A stretch of 64,000 bases of DNA from Doryteuthis pealeii (taxonomy: Eukaryota > Mollusca > Cephalopoda > Myopsida > Loliginidae): contig CM042145.1 of NCBI GenBank assembly GCA_023376005.1, positions 19,903,647 through 19,967,646 of the forward strand, read 5' to 3'. The notes under the pieces were generated by a model, which was given only the letters and a program-made list of their open reading frames with translations, had not been told where the DNA came from and ran no database searches. Positions 22,831 through 33,044 of this stretch are shown here, in pieces. How positions within the stretch are numbered: position 1 is the stretch's first letter; every line of letters starts with the position of its first letter. The translations under genes and the position numbers were made by a program.

Positions 22831-22972
22831 AAAATCTGATTCATGTGTAAATGTTTGATTATAATCGTAACTATATATTTTCAATATTCCATTACAATCT
22901 TTTATCTATTTTGTTGTTGTTGCACCTTTACATATATAATAATCATTTGCACACAGTTATATAAGAACAATC

Positions 22973-23427
22973 AGTAATTTATAAGGAAGTGCGTCCTGGT
23001 CTCCTACCTCAAAAATTGCTACCTGGTGACTATCAAAATAACCCCAGCTCGTCATAATTCTTGTTTATTTATCGTAATTCTTGTTTAGATATGAAGATGG
23101 ATATATAGTTTGGAATAGACCAAGATAGATAGATAGATAGATAGATAAACAAAATAATATAGATAGATATGAACAAATGTAGATAGATATTTTCGACAGG
23201 TAAATGTAATTCTTGTTTATTTAAACTAAGACAAGACATTAAACAAACATGAATAAAAAAAAATCTTAGTATTTAGAGTAATATAGATAAATATGAACAA
23301 ATTGAGATAGATAGATAGATATGAAGATGGATAGTTTTGAATAGACTGAGCTGGGTCGTTATTTTAATAGTCACCGGGTAGCAATTTTTGAGGCAGGAGA
23401 CCGGGAAACACTTCCTTATAAATTACC
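22973..23427. mobile_element. M1 MITE with 8-bp target duplication
   Basis: Ends AGTAATTTATAAGGAAGTGC and the complementary right end, flanked by exact GAACAATC at 22965-22972 and 23428-23435. The interior has GATA runs and TCGTAATTCTTGTTTATT blocks as in 7163-7622. Confidence 0.85.
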
Positions 23428-23454
23428 GAACAATCTAATACAAATAATTTTCAA

Positions 23455-23690
23455 ACAGATCTATTTGACCCATAGATGGCACCGTAACAAGTACTATTAC
23501 TCCAGGTCAGTAATGGCAATGAAGGGGCACCCCACACTACCTAGAGTTCCAGAATTTGAGCCTCACAATTGCAGTTTAGTGTCATACCCAGGAGGCCCCT
23601 TTTATTGGTGTGCGTTATGGGGAAGGATCTTAACCCTTTGCAGAGGATGCAGTCAGTATATTCTAAGCCCTGCAGACAGGGTGATTAACA
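23455..23690 (-). repeat. LINE-like unit fragment
   Basis: GACCCATAGATGGCACCGTA, GGGGCACCCCACACTACC, TTGCAGAGGATGCAGTCAG and CCTGCAGACAGGGTGATTAA correspond to the interior and 5' end of the unit at 53724-54294, with the middle deleted. Confidence 0.6.
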
Positions 23691-23831
23691 CACTGGAATA
23701 TCAAAAGAAATATATTCAGTAATTTATTCAATGTGATAATTCTAATTGGGTAAAATAGTAAACTTTATTCTGAAATGGAAGATAATAGAAAAAAATGTCT
23801 GATATTAATTGTAATTTGTAAATAGAATTGG

Positions 23832-24545
23832 GAAAGTCGCTGTGGTGTAGTGGTTAACGTGCTGGACTACGACATTGAAGTAAGCGAGTTCAAACTCTAG
23901 TCACACCATTACGTTCACTTTCGGACTAATACCTATCAGGAAAGGTATGAACCACTTCACCCCTCTCAGCTATGGGTTAAATATAAATAGTACCACTACT
24001 GGTTTGGTTTGGTTTGGTTGTTTTACGGCATATAATCCTCAGTGGGTCATTTAATGCCGACAAAGTTTTGAAATAAATTCATCCTTAATGGATAGTCAAT
24101 TTCTTTTTCAAACTCATTTTGTTCTATCTAACCCATAGATGGGACCCTAACAGGTACTACCACTCCGGGTTAACGAGAACCTAGGAGCAATGGTGATGAA
24201 GGGGTGCTCCACATTCCCAAGACCTCCAGAACTGGAACCTCACCATCAGTTAGAGTTTAACATCATACCCAGGACATGAAGACCCTCAGCCACCGCCTTT
24301 TATATGATAAAAAGGGTTGTGGCTTGCCATAAGGACAACAGGATTGGGACAATCATATAGGTGCTAGGACTTGACGTGACCATTCATTCTTAATGGATAC
24401 TCAGTTTTTTTTTTATAAACACATTTTTTTATTTAACCCATAGATGGGACACTAGCAGGTACTACCACTTCAGTACCACTACTGTTCTTCTACAAGGATG
24501 GCTTTGGCATTAAAAACAAGCCACAAAGGTTGATATATGCCATTG
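23832..24545 (+). repeat. S3 SINE split by a LINE-like insertion
   Basis: Head GGTGTAGTGGTTAACGTGC (A box) and GCGAGTTCAAACTCTAG (B box) lie in 23832-23900. The element is cut at AGTACCACTACTG (23989-24001) and resumes with the same 13 bases at 24472-24484. It then ends CATTAAAAACAAGCCACAAA and GTTGATATATGCCATTG. Confidence 0.8.
24002..24471 (-). mobile_element. LINE-like unit inserted with 13-bp target duplication
   Basis: Starts with (GTTTG)n, GGCATATAATCCTCAGTGGG and GATGGGACCCTAACAGGTAC, continuing to GGTGCTAGGACTTGACGTG. A second short stretch of the same unit (AACCCATAGATGGGACAC) follows. The duplication AGTACCACTACTG marks target-primed insertion into the S3 SINE. Confidence 0.8.
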
Positions 24546-24552
24546 AAAATAG

Positions 24553-24770
24553 AAAATTACAGCTCAACATAGAACAATGGAATAATGAAAAAGTTAAAAA
24601 TTTATTGACAAGGTTTTGCAATGTCATTTTGGTATTTTCTCTTGTTGAATTGAATTGCTTACTCAGAATACAATATCACCCATCAGTACACCTGTACTAA
24701 TACATTTTTTTTTTTTAACAATAAAAAAAAAAAACTATTTTCTTCTAAATAAAAGATATCAGGATTTTAT
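24553..24770 (-). repeat. Dispersed repeat, MITE-free copy of the 43480-44130 locus
   Basis: Its reverse complement matches 43480-43558 joined to 44009-44130: the AAAATGTATT...ACAGGTGTACT block, then TGATATTG present once, then AAGCAATTCAATTCAACAAG. It therefore shows the sequence before the 43559-44008 MITE inserted. Confidence 0.75.
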
Positions 24771-24789
24771 TATTCATCATTAAGTCATG

Positions 24790-24925
24790 CTGACAGCACG
24801 GATTCCTTTGACGCTCTAACCATTCATCTGTCATTGCTCCTCCTTGCAGGTCCTCAACAGAGCATCCAGTGTCCGCACAGAACTGATGACTATAAGACTG
24901 GTAGACCAATATTGGTGTGTATGTG
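24790..24925 (-). pseudogene. LINE ORF C-terminal remnant
   Basis: Minus frame with YSHQFCADTGCSVEDLQGGA and MTDEWLERQRN is a decayed version of the DQLCEDAGC...ELPGAMNDREGW region at 22095-22391. Confidence 0.6.
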
Positions 24926-24951
24926 TAAAAATCCACAGGAGATTGTTAATT

Positions 24952-25206
24952 TGTAATGGAACATTATACAATCCAAATGGATATTATTACATATTTTTTT
25001 ATTATTATTACCAAGCTCTTCAGCTTTGAAACCAGCCAAAAATGAAATTGTAACACTCCTGGAACCAAAAATAAAATGACATAATCTATATAAGGAGTGT
25101 AATTATATTCATATTTTTAGTGACAGGGTTTTAGTACTATAGAGTTTGGTAATAAATAATACCTAATAATATCTGTTTTGACTGTATATTATAATGTTCC
25201 ACTAGA
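24952..25206. mobile_element. M5 MITE-like inverted repeat
   Basis: Ends TAATGGAACATTATACAATC and ATAATGTTCCACTAG are inverted. The inner blocks AATGGATATTATTA and TTTGGTAATAAATAAT recur at 62531-62760. Confidence 0.65.
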
Positions 25207-25592
25207 TTTGGTTTGGTTTGGTTTGTTTTACGGCATATCAACCTCAGTGGGTCATTTAATGCCGACAAAGTTTTGAAATAAATTAATTCTTAAGTGGATA
25301 TTCAATTTTTTATAAATACATTTTTCTATTTAACCCATAGATGAGACCCTAACAGGTACTACCACTCTGGGTCAGAGTGGACCAGGGAGCAATGGTGATT
25401 AAGGGGTGCTCCACATTTCCCAGACTTCCAAAAATGGAACCTCACCATCAGATAAAGTTTAACATCATTCCCAGAAGATGAAGACCCCAGCCACTGCCTT
25501 CTAGCACCCATATGATAAAAAGGGTTGGGGCTTGCCATAAGGGCAATAGGTTGGGGCAATCTTATAGGTGCTAGGTGGTGACCAGCCATTGA
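25205..25592 (-). repeat. LINE-like unit, 5' truncated
   Basis: TTTGGTTTGGTTTGTTTTAC, GGCATATCAACCTCAGTGGG, then the frame ending in HSDPEW (stop conserved at 25359-25361) and the TTGGGGCTTGCCATAAGG block. It is truncated at about 25592. Confidence 0.8.
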
Positions 25593-25599
25593 TTAAGAG

Positions 25600-26540
25600 A
25601 AGCAAAAAAAAAAAAAAAAAAAAAAAAAAGCACTATACCAGTAATAGAAGACAGACCCAGAATTATTTCCATATATAATGTGTGAAATGAAAACGATTGT
25701 ATACCGTCAGGGATTTTGTTCAAAGTTTTAATTTTGAAAAGAAAACAGTCAAATTTACTCGATTTTCAAATGTAAACAATCACTCGTAATTCTGGCCTTA
25801 TTGGTTTAAAAAAGTAATTACGAGCGTATTTCGGGTCCAATTTTTTAAATATTTATATGGTTGGAAAGAAAATGAAATAATCTTTCTAAATATGCAATTT
25901 GTATGCGTTTTTTATCCATTTAATTATTTTTTAAGTTAAAACAGCATTTTGTATTCGAACGGCTGAAAATGAGTTATACAAATTTTTTTCACAGATGAAT
26001 TTTCCCTGTTACTTTTTTTGTAAAATCAAAGTGGTTAATCTTTATCAATATTCTTGAAATTTTACACTTAATAAGGAGACACATTTAACTACATGTTAAA
26101 ACTTGTTTTTTTCTTTTCCAACCTTTGGAAGCAATAATACAATAGAGCAAAGTTGAAAACGATTTCTTCAAAAAATATAAGATAAGCAAAAAAAAAAAAG
26201 CACGATATGCTTAATAGGAGACAGTCTTAGGATTATTTTCTTATATAATGTGTGAAATAAAAACGATTGTATACAATCAGGGATTTGCTTTGAAACTTTG
26301 AATTTTGAGAAGAAAAAAACTTAAATTTACTTGTCTTCGAACGTAAACAACAGACACTGATTTTTCAGACCATACCAGTTTAAATAGTAATTAATCGCTT
26401 ATTTCTGGTCCATTTTTAAAAAATATTTATATGGTTGAAAAGAAAAGAAAATAATCTTTCTAAATATGTAACTTTTGTGTTTTTAACCATTGAATTATTT
26501 TTTACGGCGAGTTAAAATGGTATTATTTTTAAACAAAGCT
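25600..26540. repeat. Diverged tandem duplication, about 590-bp period
   Basis: GAAGCAAAAA..., GCACTATACCAG, TATATAATGTGTGAAATGAA, ACGATTGTATACCGTCAGGG and TTTATATGGTTG recur in order from 26184 (GATAAGCAAAAA..., ATATAATGTGTGAAATAAAA, ACGATTGTATACAATCAGGG, TATATGGTTGAAAAG). Unit 2 is shorter. No coding potential seen. Confidence 0.7.
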
Positions 26541-27120
26541 GTACATGCTACATGCAGGCAGGTTTTGTTAAATAAAATTATATAGAGTTATTCTATTTCT
26601 TGTATGTAATACAACATAGCAGATATTTAAAAAGGTATTTTAAGTACAAAGTGATGTTATTTATATAAATTAATACTATATATGTGTATATATGCCGTAT
26701 TAAAATGAAAATGTTGAATAATCTTGTGGTAAACTTTTTTTTTTTAAATTTAAAATTTTGATATCCCTACTTCTTATTCCCCAAATAATGGGTTCTAGCA
26801 TGGAGGTACATAAAATTTAAGTGCAGAATCAGAAAAAAACATACAATTTTACATAAAATGCAAAGTTTTATCAAAATTGTTCCAAAAATAAAGAAATAGT
26901 GAAGAAATTATTAATTTCTTTTTTTTGAATTGGTCCGTGATTTGACATATTTTTTTAACAAAATCTTGTCCACTTTTGTGCCCCCAATTTCGGGGCTTTA
27001 AATTCTCATAACTTTTGAACCACTGGGATATTTGCATAATTCAAACAGTTCTGAACTCCATTTACAAAGCTCTATATAACTAATGTGATAAAATAACAAT
27101 AACCTCAAATAAAAAAAAAT

Positions 27121-27300
27121 CAACTGGGAATGCTATATGAAAACTCTCAGCACTGCCTTGCACCCATATGACTGTTATAAGGGCAATAGTGTTGGGACAT
27201 TCATACAGGTGCTAGGGCTTGACGTGACCAGCTGATTGATCGGAGTCTTACCCTTCTGCAGAGGTGCAGTCGGTGTATTCTAAAGCCCTAAGGAAAATTA
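27121..27300 (-). repeat. LINE-like unit, 5' portion
   Basis: CACTGCCTTGCACCCATATG, GTGCTAGGGCTTGACGTGAC, GATTGATCGGAGTCTTACCC and TGCAGAGGTGCAGTCGG match 54020-54270. Confidence 0.7.
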
Positions 27301-27309
27301 TTCACATTA

Positions 27310-28087
27310 TCTTAAAGTTATTTAACATGCACACGCATAACAGTGCAAAAAAAAAAAAAAAAATAAAAAATAAAAATAAAACATTAACCAGCTTTGTAAT
27401 TAAAACTAAATGACCCATAAACTTGTTGGGTGCTGTTGTAATGGCAATCTATGGTAATATTGATGCTTCTATTTTGGAAGGAATGAAGGATTCTAATTAG
27501 CATCTCATTGTTATATCAAGAATTTACATGATTAGAAAAATCATTCAGTATGAATGCAAAAAGCATCAAGTTGTAAATTGAACTGGAAATTACTTTATTC
27601 TCTAAGAGAAATAACCTTTAAATAAACTGCCCTAATAAAAAGTCTCACTGTGATTCAGTTTTTGCTGGGTTTATATATAATAAAATGGATACAAGAGATA
27701 ACCTACTCGAGTTTCATCATAAGGATGTTCAGGGTTAAATCTACTGAATTAATCAAGACACCGTATTGAGCACTTTGTATTTGTTATATCGCTGACTTAC
27801 CCCCCTGAATTCTACACTTACTAACCATCGTGACCAAATTCACTGGTAAGTCAACTTTTCATTTATAAATATATATATTTTTATAAAAATCGAAATATTC
27901 TTCAATATCAGCTTTGAATATGTTATAAAATGTTTTCACTTTAACAGCATTTTGTGGTGTGTTCATATTCTTTTTTCTATATATATTTGTAAACCTGTCT
28001 GATAAGGCTAGGCTAATTTTTTTAGTTTCTGGTCGAAATAAAATTATAACAGGATGACAGTTTGTTAAGTTTTTCTTTCTTTGAATG

Positions 28088-28123
<36 letters not shown>

Positions 28124-28350
28124 TAAAGAAAAAGGCTTAAAAATCGACCATTTTGCAGTTATAGATCTATTTCTGCCCACAGGTATCTGTGTATACTATG
28201 AGTTTCACCAGACCGCTAACTTTATTGAAAATTGTAAACAGATAATTCATGAGGTTTTATATATACTTTTTCTGGGAAATCCTAAAAAGGTATCGGGTTT
28301 TAGTTTTTCTCATCTTCTTAGGTGGTGGTGATGTTGTCTCTCAGGGTGTA
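27310..28350. other. Mostly unassigned sequence
   Basis: Contains a poly-A/AAATA stretch (27344-27380) and a (TA)n run at 28091-28121. It also holds apparently single-copy AT-rich sequence. The 89-codon frame at 28062-28331 runs through the TA repeat and is not supported. Confidence 0.5.
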
Positions 28351-28611
28351 TGTATATATATATATATATATATATATTTTTGGAGGATATGTGCTTAATT
28401 GAAGTCATACCTAATTTTGAAAATTAATTAGTTAATAATTAATGAATTTAGGCGGGTATATATGTTCAATTAAGCACATATCCTCCAAAATTTGTCAGCT
28501 AAAAGCCATATCCAATAAACACATTGTTTATTTACTTACTCTCATACTGTTGTATAGGAAGTCAATAAAAAGTGGAATATAAATAAGTTCAAAATAAACG
28601 AAGAATCTGGG

Positions 28612-28760
28612 ATTGGCTAGCTGGTGTAGTGGTTAGAATCTCCGCCTGTCAGATTGACAGACAGGCTTTCGGGTCACACACGGAGCAGTCTCCCATGTCT
28701 ATAACCTTGCTGATGAGACCTAATAGGTCGAAATGTACATTCAGGGATTGACATTTTCTC
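28612..28760 (+). repeat. tRNA-headed SINE carrying a hammerhead motif
   Basis: Head with GCTGGTGTAGTGGTTAGAAT (A-box-like). The B box is degenerate (CGGGTCACACAC). The ribozyme motif at 28705-28746 follows about 40 nt downstream. Confidence 0.65.
28705..28746 (+). ncRNA. Hammerhead-ribozyme-like motif (HHR-B)
   Basis: Read 5' to 3': CCTTG (stem I), CTGATGA (core), GACC TAATA GGTC (stem II), GAAA, then a minimal stem III TGT/ACA. U16.1 and H17 follow (TT), and then CAGGG, which pairs with CCTTG (one U-G pair). All conserved core positions I can check are present. Cleavage would fall between 28741 and 28742. The layout is type I (open stem I) with the short stem III known from retroelement-borne hammerheads. 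Activity is untested. Confidence 0.65.
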
Positions 28761-28928
28761 GATTTGTTTAGCCTTACATTTGAACATATATGCCCGCCTA
28801 AATTCATTAATTATTAACTAATTAATTTTCAAAATTAGGTATGACTTCAATTAAGCACATATCCTCCAAAAATTGTCGGCTAAAAGCCATATCAAATAAA
28901 CACATTGTTTATTTACTTACTCTCATAT

Positions 28929-28959
<31 letters not shown>

Positions 28960-29191
28960 GTGACCAATCACTTTTTACTATTCTCCCATCTGAGGATTGT
29001 GTAATACACATGAAACTTGAGTAATGGTTATATAGTCCCATAATCTTGTATTTTAGTTTTTAAACTGCTCTGCTATTTTAGCATTGAGCACTTTTTATGC
29101 AAACACTTTTCTTATTTGCTATCCTTCATTATATATATAGAGAACTGAAATAAGATTTAAAAAAAAAAACATCTATATATATATATATATA

Positions 29192-29757
29192 TCTTATAAT
29201 GGAGATTGTGTGTTTGTCTGTCTGTAACCGAAACTATATTACTACTCAAGTCACAATTCCCTTAGTTATTTACATCACATTCTCCATGATTTTAGTTTTA
29301 TTTAGACTCAATTATTAATAAAATTGTTTTACATTATTAACACCGTTGACCATATCTACATACTAATAACATGCAATCGTATTTATATAGACAACAAAAT
29401 AGCGGTTTACAGTGTGAACGGAAAGACAAATTTACATATTGATATTAAGAATTTGATTTTAATAAATCTGTGCTTAGTATTATCGATTTCTAATTGTTTG
29501 GTTTTATCTTAATGAATATAAGCAAAACTCTCGGGGGTAAATCTTAAAAGAAATCCATTAACAAAAAGAACTGTAATTTTATTCTTTACTTCCTATTTTA
29601 ACTAAATAGTTAAATTAGGAAAATTTAGCAATGAAAGACAGGAGTGATGGAAGAGTAAGTTTCCGTTGTTCTATTTTTTTTTATTATACCCCCCTCTGTT
29701 TCAAATCTTTTTAAAACTTAAATACTTGGAGGGTGCATATATATGCAAGTATTACTA
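29192..29757 (+). mobile_element. Helitron-like element, right end altered
   Basis: Starts A|TCTTATAATGGAGATTGTG. The interior matches 57399-58036 (ACATTCTCCATGATTTTA, GCGGTTTACAGTGTGAA, TTTCTAATTGTTTGG). Near 29728 the 3' hairpin is reduced to GGAGGGTGCATATATATGC, and a clean CTAG end is not visible. Confidence 0.7.
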
Positions 29758-29844
29758 ACATTCTCATTATGTTTGTATCATATATGTAACACAACCATAA
29801 TGAAAATCTTAGTAATATATAAATGTTCTTGTTTATTTTAGTTA

Positions 29845-29849
<5 letters not shown>

Positions 29850-29880
<31 letters not shown>
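29850..29880. repeat. (TA)n microsatellite
   Basis: About 15 TA units; no adjacent family element recognised. Confidence 0.9.
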
Positions 29881-29882
<2 letters not shown>

Positions 29883-30343
29883 CAAAAGGATTAAATCTTA
29901 ATCCAGTAACATTAAAAAAAAGAAAAAAGAAGAAAACAAAGATTACTTTTATACATCTAAAATATGTGCCCTAAAAATAAAAGGTTGGGCATGAATGAGA
30001 TTTTTCATCATCTAATGACTTCCATAATTCTCATGTGAAAAAGATTTAACCACTTGGACCTAACAGTCAGATTCTCATCTGGTTTTGCCCTACTAATTGT
30101 TTTTTTTTTTTTTTATTATTATTCCTTCAGAGACTCTACAAGCAAAAAGACCTTCACTTACTTTCATACATAAATAATTATCAGAACAACTAAAGGATTT
30201 TATGCACATAGACTATATGGATGACCATAACAAAATACGGCAATACAGAAAATTATTCTCTCAAATAATTTCAAAAAATTATTTTTTCAAACACTTCAAA
30301 ATTCTCTGTATTTTAACCGTTTTAACTTCAAATATGAAACATT

Positions 30344-30484
30344 TTACTCTGATGAAGGCCATTAATTTTTGTATGCTTAAATATTTTATAATTTTCTATT
30401 ATTATTTTATTTTATATTTAAAATAATAATAAATAGAATACATGTGTACATGAACAAACTCCTGGCAGAAACACATGTTAGTAA
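30344..30484 (+). ncRNA. Hammerhead-like motif with long stem II loop (HHR-F)
   Basis: TTACT (stem I, 30344-30348), CTGATGA (30349-30355), AGGCC, a loop of about 100 nt, TGGCA, GAAA (30468-30471), a CAC/ATG stem III with one mismatch, TT, then AGTAA pairing perfectly with TTACT. Its relative at 44585 has TTACC and GGTAA, a compensatory change. There is an extra A between the core and stem II, so catalytic competence is uncertain. Confidence 0.55.
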
Positions 30485-30657
30485 CTCTTATTAAATCTAT
30501 TTTATCCATTCAACACATTCTTTCCTTTATTTATTTATCCTTTTATATGTATGTTATCCTATATTGTCTAAGAATTTGAAGAGAAAGCACAAGTTAGAAA
30601 CAGCAAAAAGAAAGACTCTGCAAATAAAACCATCAATGTTTAACAAGAAATCTTCTA

Positions 30658-31118
30658 TGTATATATAAAGGGCAGTTGTGTGTATGTATGTCCCAATGAA
30701 ATCTATCTATACATATATAAAGGGTAGTTGTGTGTATGTATGTCCCAATGAAATCTATCTATACATATATAAAGGGTAGTTGTGTGTATGTATGTCCCAA
30801 TGAAATCTATCTATACATATATAAAGGGCAGTTGTGTGTATGTATGTCCCAATGAAATCTATCTATACATATATAAAGGGTAGTTGTGTGTATGTATGTC
30901 CCAATGAAATCTATCTATACATATATAAAGGGTAGTTGTGTGTATGTATGTCCAATGAAATCTATCTATACATATATAAAGGGCAGTTGTGTGTATGTAT
31001 GTATGTCCCAATGAAATCTATCTATACATATATAAAGGGCAGTTGTGTGTATGTATGTATGTCCCAATGAAATTTATCTATGCATATATAAAGGGCAGTT
31101 GTGTGTATGTATGTCCGG
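30658..31118. repeat. Minisatellite, nine copies of a 52-bp unit
   Basis: GGG anchors at 30670, 30722, 30774, 30826, 30878, 30930, 30981, 31037 and 31093 give periods 52, 52, 52, 52, 52, 51, 56 and 56. Units contain ATATATAAAGGG(C/T)AGTTG, GTATGTATGTCC and AATGAAATCTATCTATAC. The 4-bp gains come from an extra TGTA. The unit resembles the start of some Helitron-type elements (TCTAT..ATATATAAA). Not a CRISPR. Confidence 0.95.
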
Positions 31119-31339
31119 AGGAAACTTTGAAAATAAAACAATTAATGACAAAGTAAATACATATGCATATTAGATATCACCAGGGCTTGGTTTTTTAGCA
31201 TAAATATTAAAGATTTGATTTATATTTGTGAAAAGGATTTTTAAAAAATAATATCTAAATGATAACAGAATGGAATTTTGTTTTGCATTTAATATTTTGA
31301 ATAGTAGACCTTAACGTTTATTTTCAGAGTAGCTGGATC

Positions 31340-31348
31340 AATGCAAGG

Positions 31349-31384
<36 letters not shown>

Positions 31385-31625
31385 TGGGGATTTTAATGGG
31401 GCATCCGACGAGGATCCAACTCACGATTGAGTAATAATGGATCCGCAGGACTAACTTAAAAAAAAATCCCCCTCTACCCTGGCGATGCCGGGTGGCCGCT
31501 TCTAGTGCCAAATAAATATAATATTCTATTGAAAAACAGGGCCGGCATGTACCATCTTCAAACACCCAAACAGGGTTGGGAAAGACAAGCCTGCTTGCAG
31601 GCTCGAGGAAGGTGATTTTCATATA
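31340..31625 (-). mobile_element. Retroposed sequence with poly(A) tail
   Basis: On the minus strand a GC-richer body (GAGCCTGCAAGCAGGCTTG, GAAGATGGTACATGCCGGCC, GGCCACCCGGCATCGCC, TCGTCGGATGCCCC) ends in about 30 A. I could not identify the source. It could be a SINE or the 3' part of a LINE. The 80-codon frame through it is not conserved elsewhere in the window. Confidence 0.5.
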
Positions 31626-31639
31626 TTTTCTATTAATAT

Positions 31640-31850
31640 CAAGTAAAGTAGATGGAGTGACCTATTGTCAGTATCAGCTGACAATAGCACTAAACCAGGG
31701 AGATTGTTTTTGCATCTGAGGTTGAGCGCCACACCTACCATCAGCTCCCCACTTTACAACACAAATCTAAGCCGTGCAACTCCTGCATCGAGTTAGTGAT
31801 GGCCGGTATCAAACCCAGAAACTTGTGTTTCTGAGGTGGACAAATAAAAA
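31640..31850 (-). repeat. S1 SINE, diverged
   Basis: AAGTAAAGTAGATGGAGTGA, the ATTGTCAGTATCAGC block, ATCTGAGGTTGAGCGCC and AGTGATGGCCGGTATCAAAC are recognisable. The head is truncated near 31850. Confidence 0.75.
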
Positions 31851-32147
31851 TTATCATGTAATACAATGGGGCTCGTACCATAGATGGGGGGGGGGCATAA
31901 GACCCAAGAATCACATTGAAAAAATTTGAAGATGGATTATCTATTGTACAAATTGTTTAGACTAATAACTTCACCATAGTATTTCAGTTTAAATGTTCTC
32001 TAGCCAATTAACCATGCCACTTATAAGAGCAAGTATGACACAAGGTCAGTTTAATATGGAGTCACATATACATTTACATGTATCCAGAAATTGACCAGTT
32101 TCACTACCTTCAAATATATACTACAAATAAAAGTACCTGCTTGTAAA

Positions 32148-32392
32148 AGTAAGTAAAGTAAAGTCATCGGGGCGGCCTAAAGTCGGTATCAGCCAGTCAG
32201 CGAGGGAGTCTATCCCTTTTCAATAGATTGTTTTGGCATCTGAGGTGGAGCGCCACACCTACCATCAGCTCCTTACTTTACCGCACAGATCCCTGTGCTA
32301 CTCATACGCTGAGTTGGCGAGGACCGATATCGAACTAGGAACCTTATGGTTTCTAGCCGAACACGCCACCGACTGAGCTAACCCTGTATTAT
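32148..32392 (-). repeat. S1 tRNA-derived SINE
   Basis: Minus-strand head with GTTAGCTCAGTCGGTGGCGT and GTTCGATATCGGTCC, full body, and a (TTTAC)n end near 32150. A short internal deletion near 32225 removes the CACTAGCGCTAGACC block. Confidence 0.85.
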
Positions 32393-32428
32393 TCCTAAAA
32401 CTTAAAGCAGAAGATTTTATAATGTAGA

Positions 32429-33044
32429 CTAGCAAATATATACACACTCCAGGTGCAATTATTAAAATTTTAATGTAATAAAATATTATATTAATAGAAA
32501 TAATAAGAATGCAGATAAAAAGATCTGAAATAAAGGGGGGGGGTATAATCGAAAAATAGAACAACTGAAATTTACTCTTCCATCACTCCAGTCTTTCATT
32601 GCTTAATTTTTCTAATTTAACTATTTAGTTAGAATAAGAAGTAAAGAATAAAATTACAGTTATTTTTTCTTGTTAATGGATTTCTTTTAAGATTTACCCC
32701 AGAGATTTTTGTTCATATTTATTAAGATATAACCATACAATAAGAAATCAATAATACTAAGCACAGATTTATTAAAATCAAATTTTTAATATCAATATGC
32801 AAATTAGGATTCCCGTTCACACTGTAAACCACTATTTTGTTGTATATATAAATACAATTGCATATTATTAGTATGTAGATATGACCAACAGTATTAATGA
32901 TATAAAACAATTTTATTGATAATTGAGGTTTAAATAAAAAATAATATCATGGAGAATGTGACATAAATAACTAAAGGAATTGTGACTTGAGTAGAGATAT
33001 AGTTTCAGTTATAGACTGACAAACACACAATCTCCATTATAGGA
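32429..33044 (-). mobile_element. Non-autonomous Helitron
   Basis: On the minus strand it begins A|TCCTATAATGGAGATTGTG (33044) and ends with the hairpin region GCACCTGGAGTGTG, then CTAG|T at 32432-32429. 5' TC, 3' CTRR and insertion between A and T are Helitron hallmarks. Interior shared with 57399-58036. No Rep/helicase coding. Confidence 0.85.

Larger units (their letters stand above)
28376..28871. repeat. 93-bp inverted repeat enclosing a tRNA-headed SINE
   Basis: 28378-28470 is complementary to 28779-28871 with about one mismatch. The 308-bp loop holds the SINE at 28612-28760. A block starting TCAATTAAGCACATATCC also recurs directly at 28466-28548 and 28848-28926. (TA)n runs flank both outer sides (28352-28377 and 28927-28959). 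Confidence 0.8.

Noticed and set aside
30658..31118. Regular repeats as a CRISPR array
   Set aside because: Contiguous tandem repeat without unique spacers, in a eukaryotic genome.
31380..31622. 80-codon minus frame as a gene
   Set aside because: It lies in a retroposed sequence with a poly(A) tail; no recognised protein family and no second copy to test the frame.
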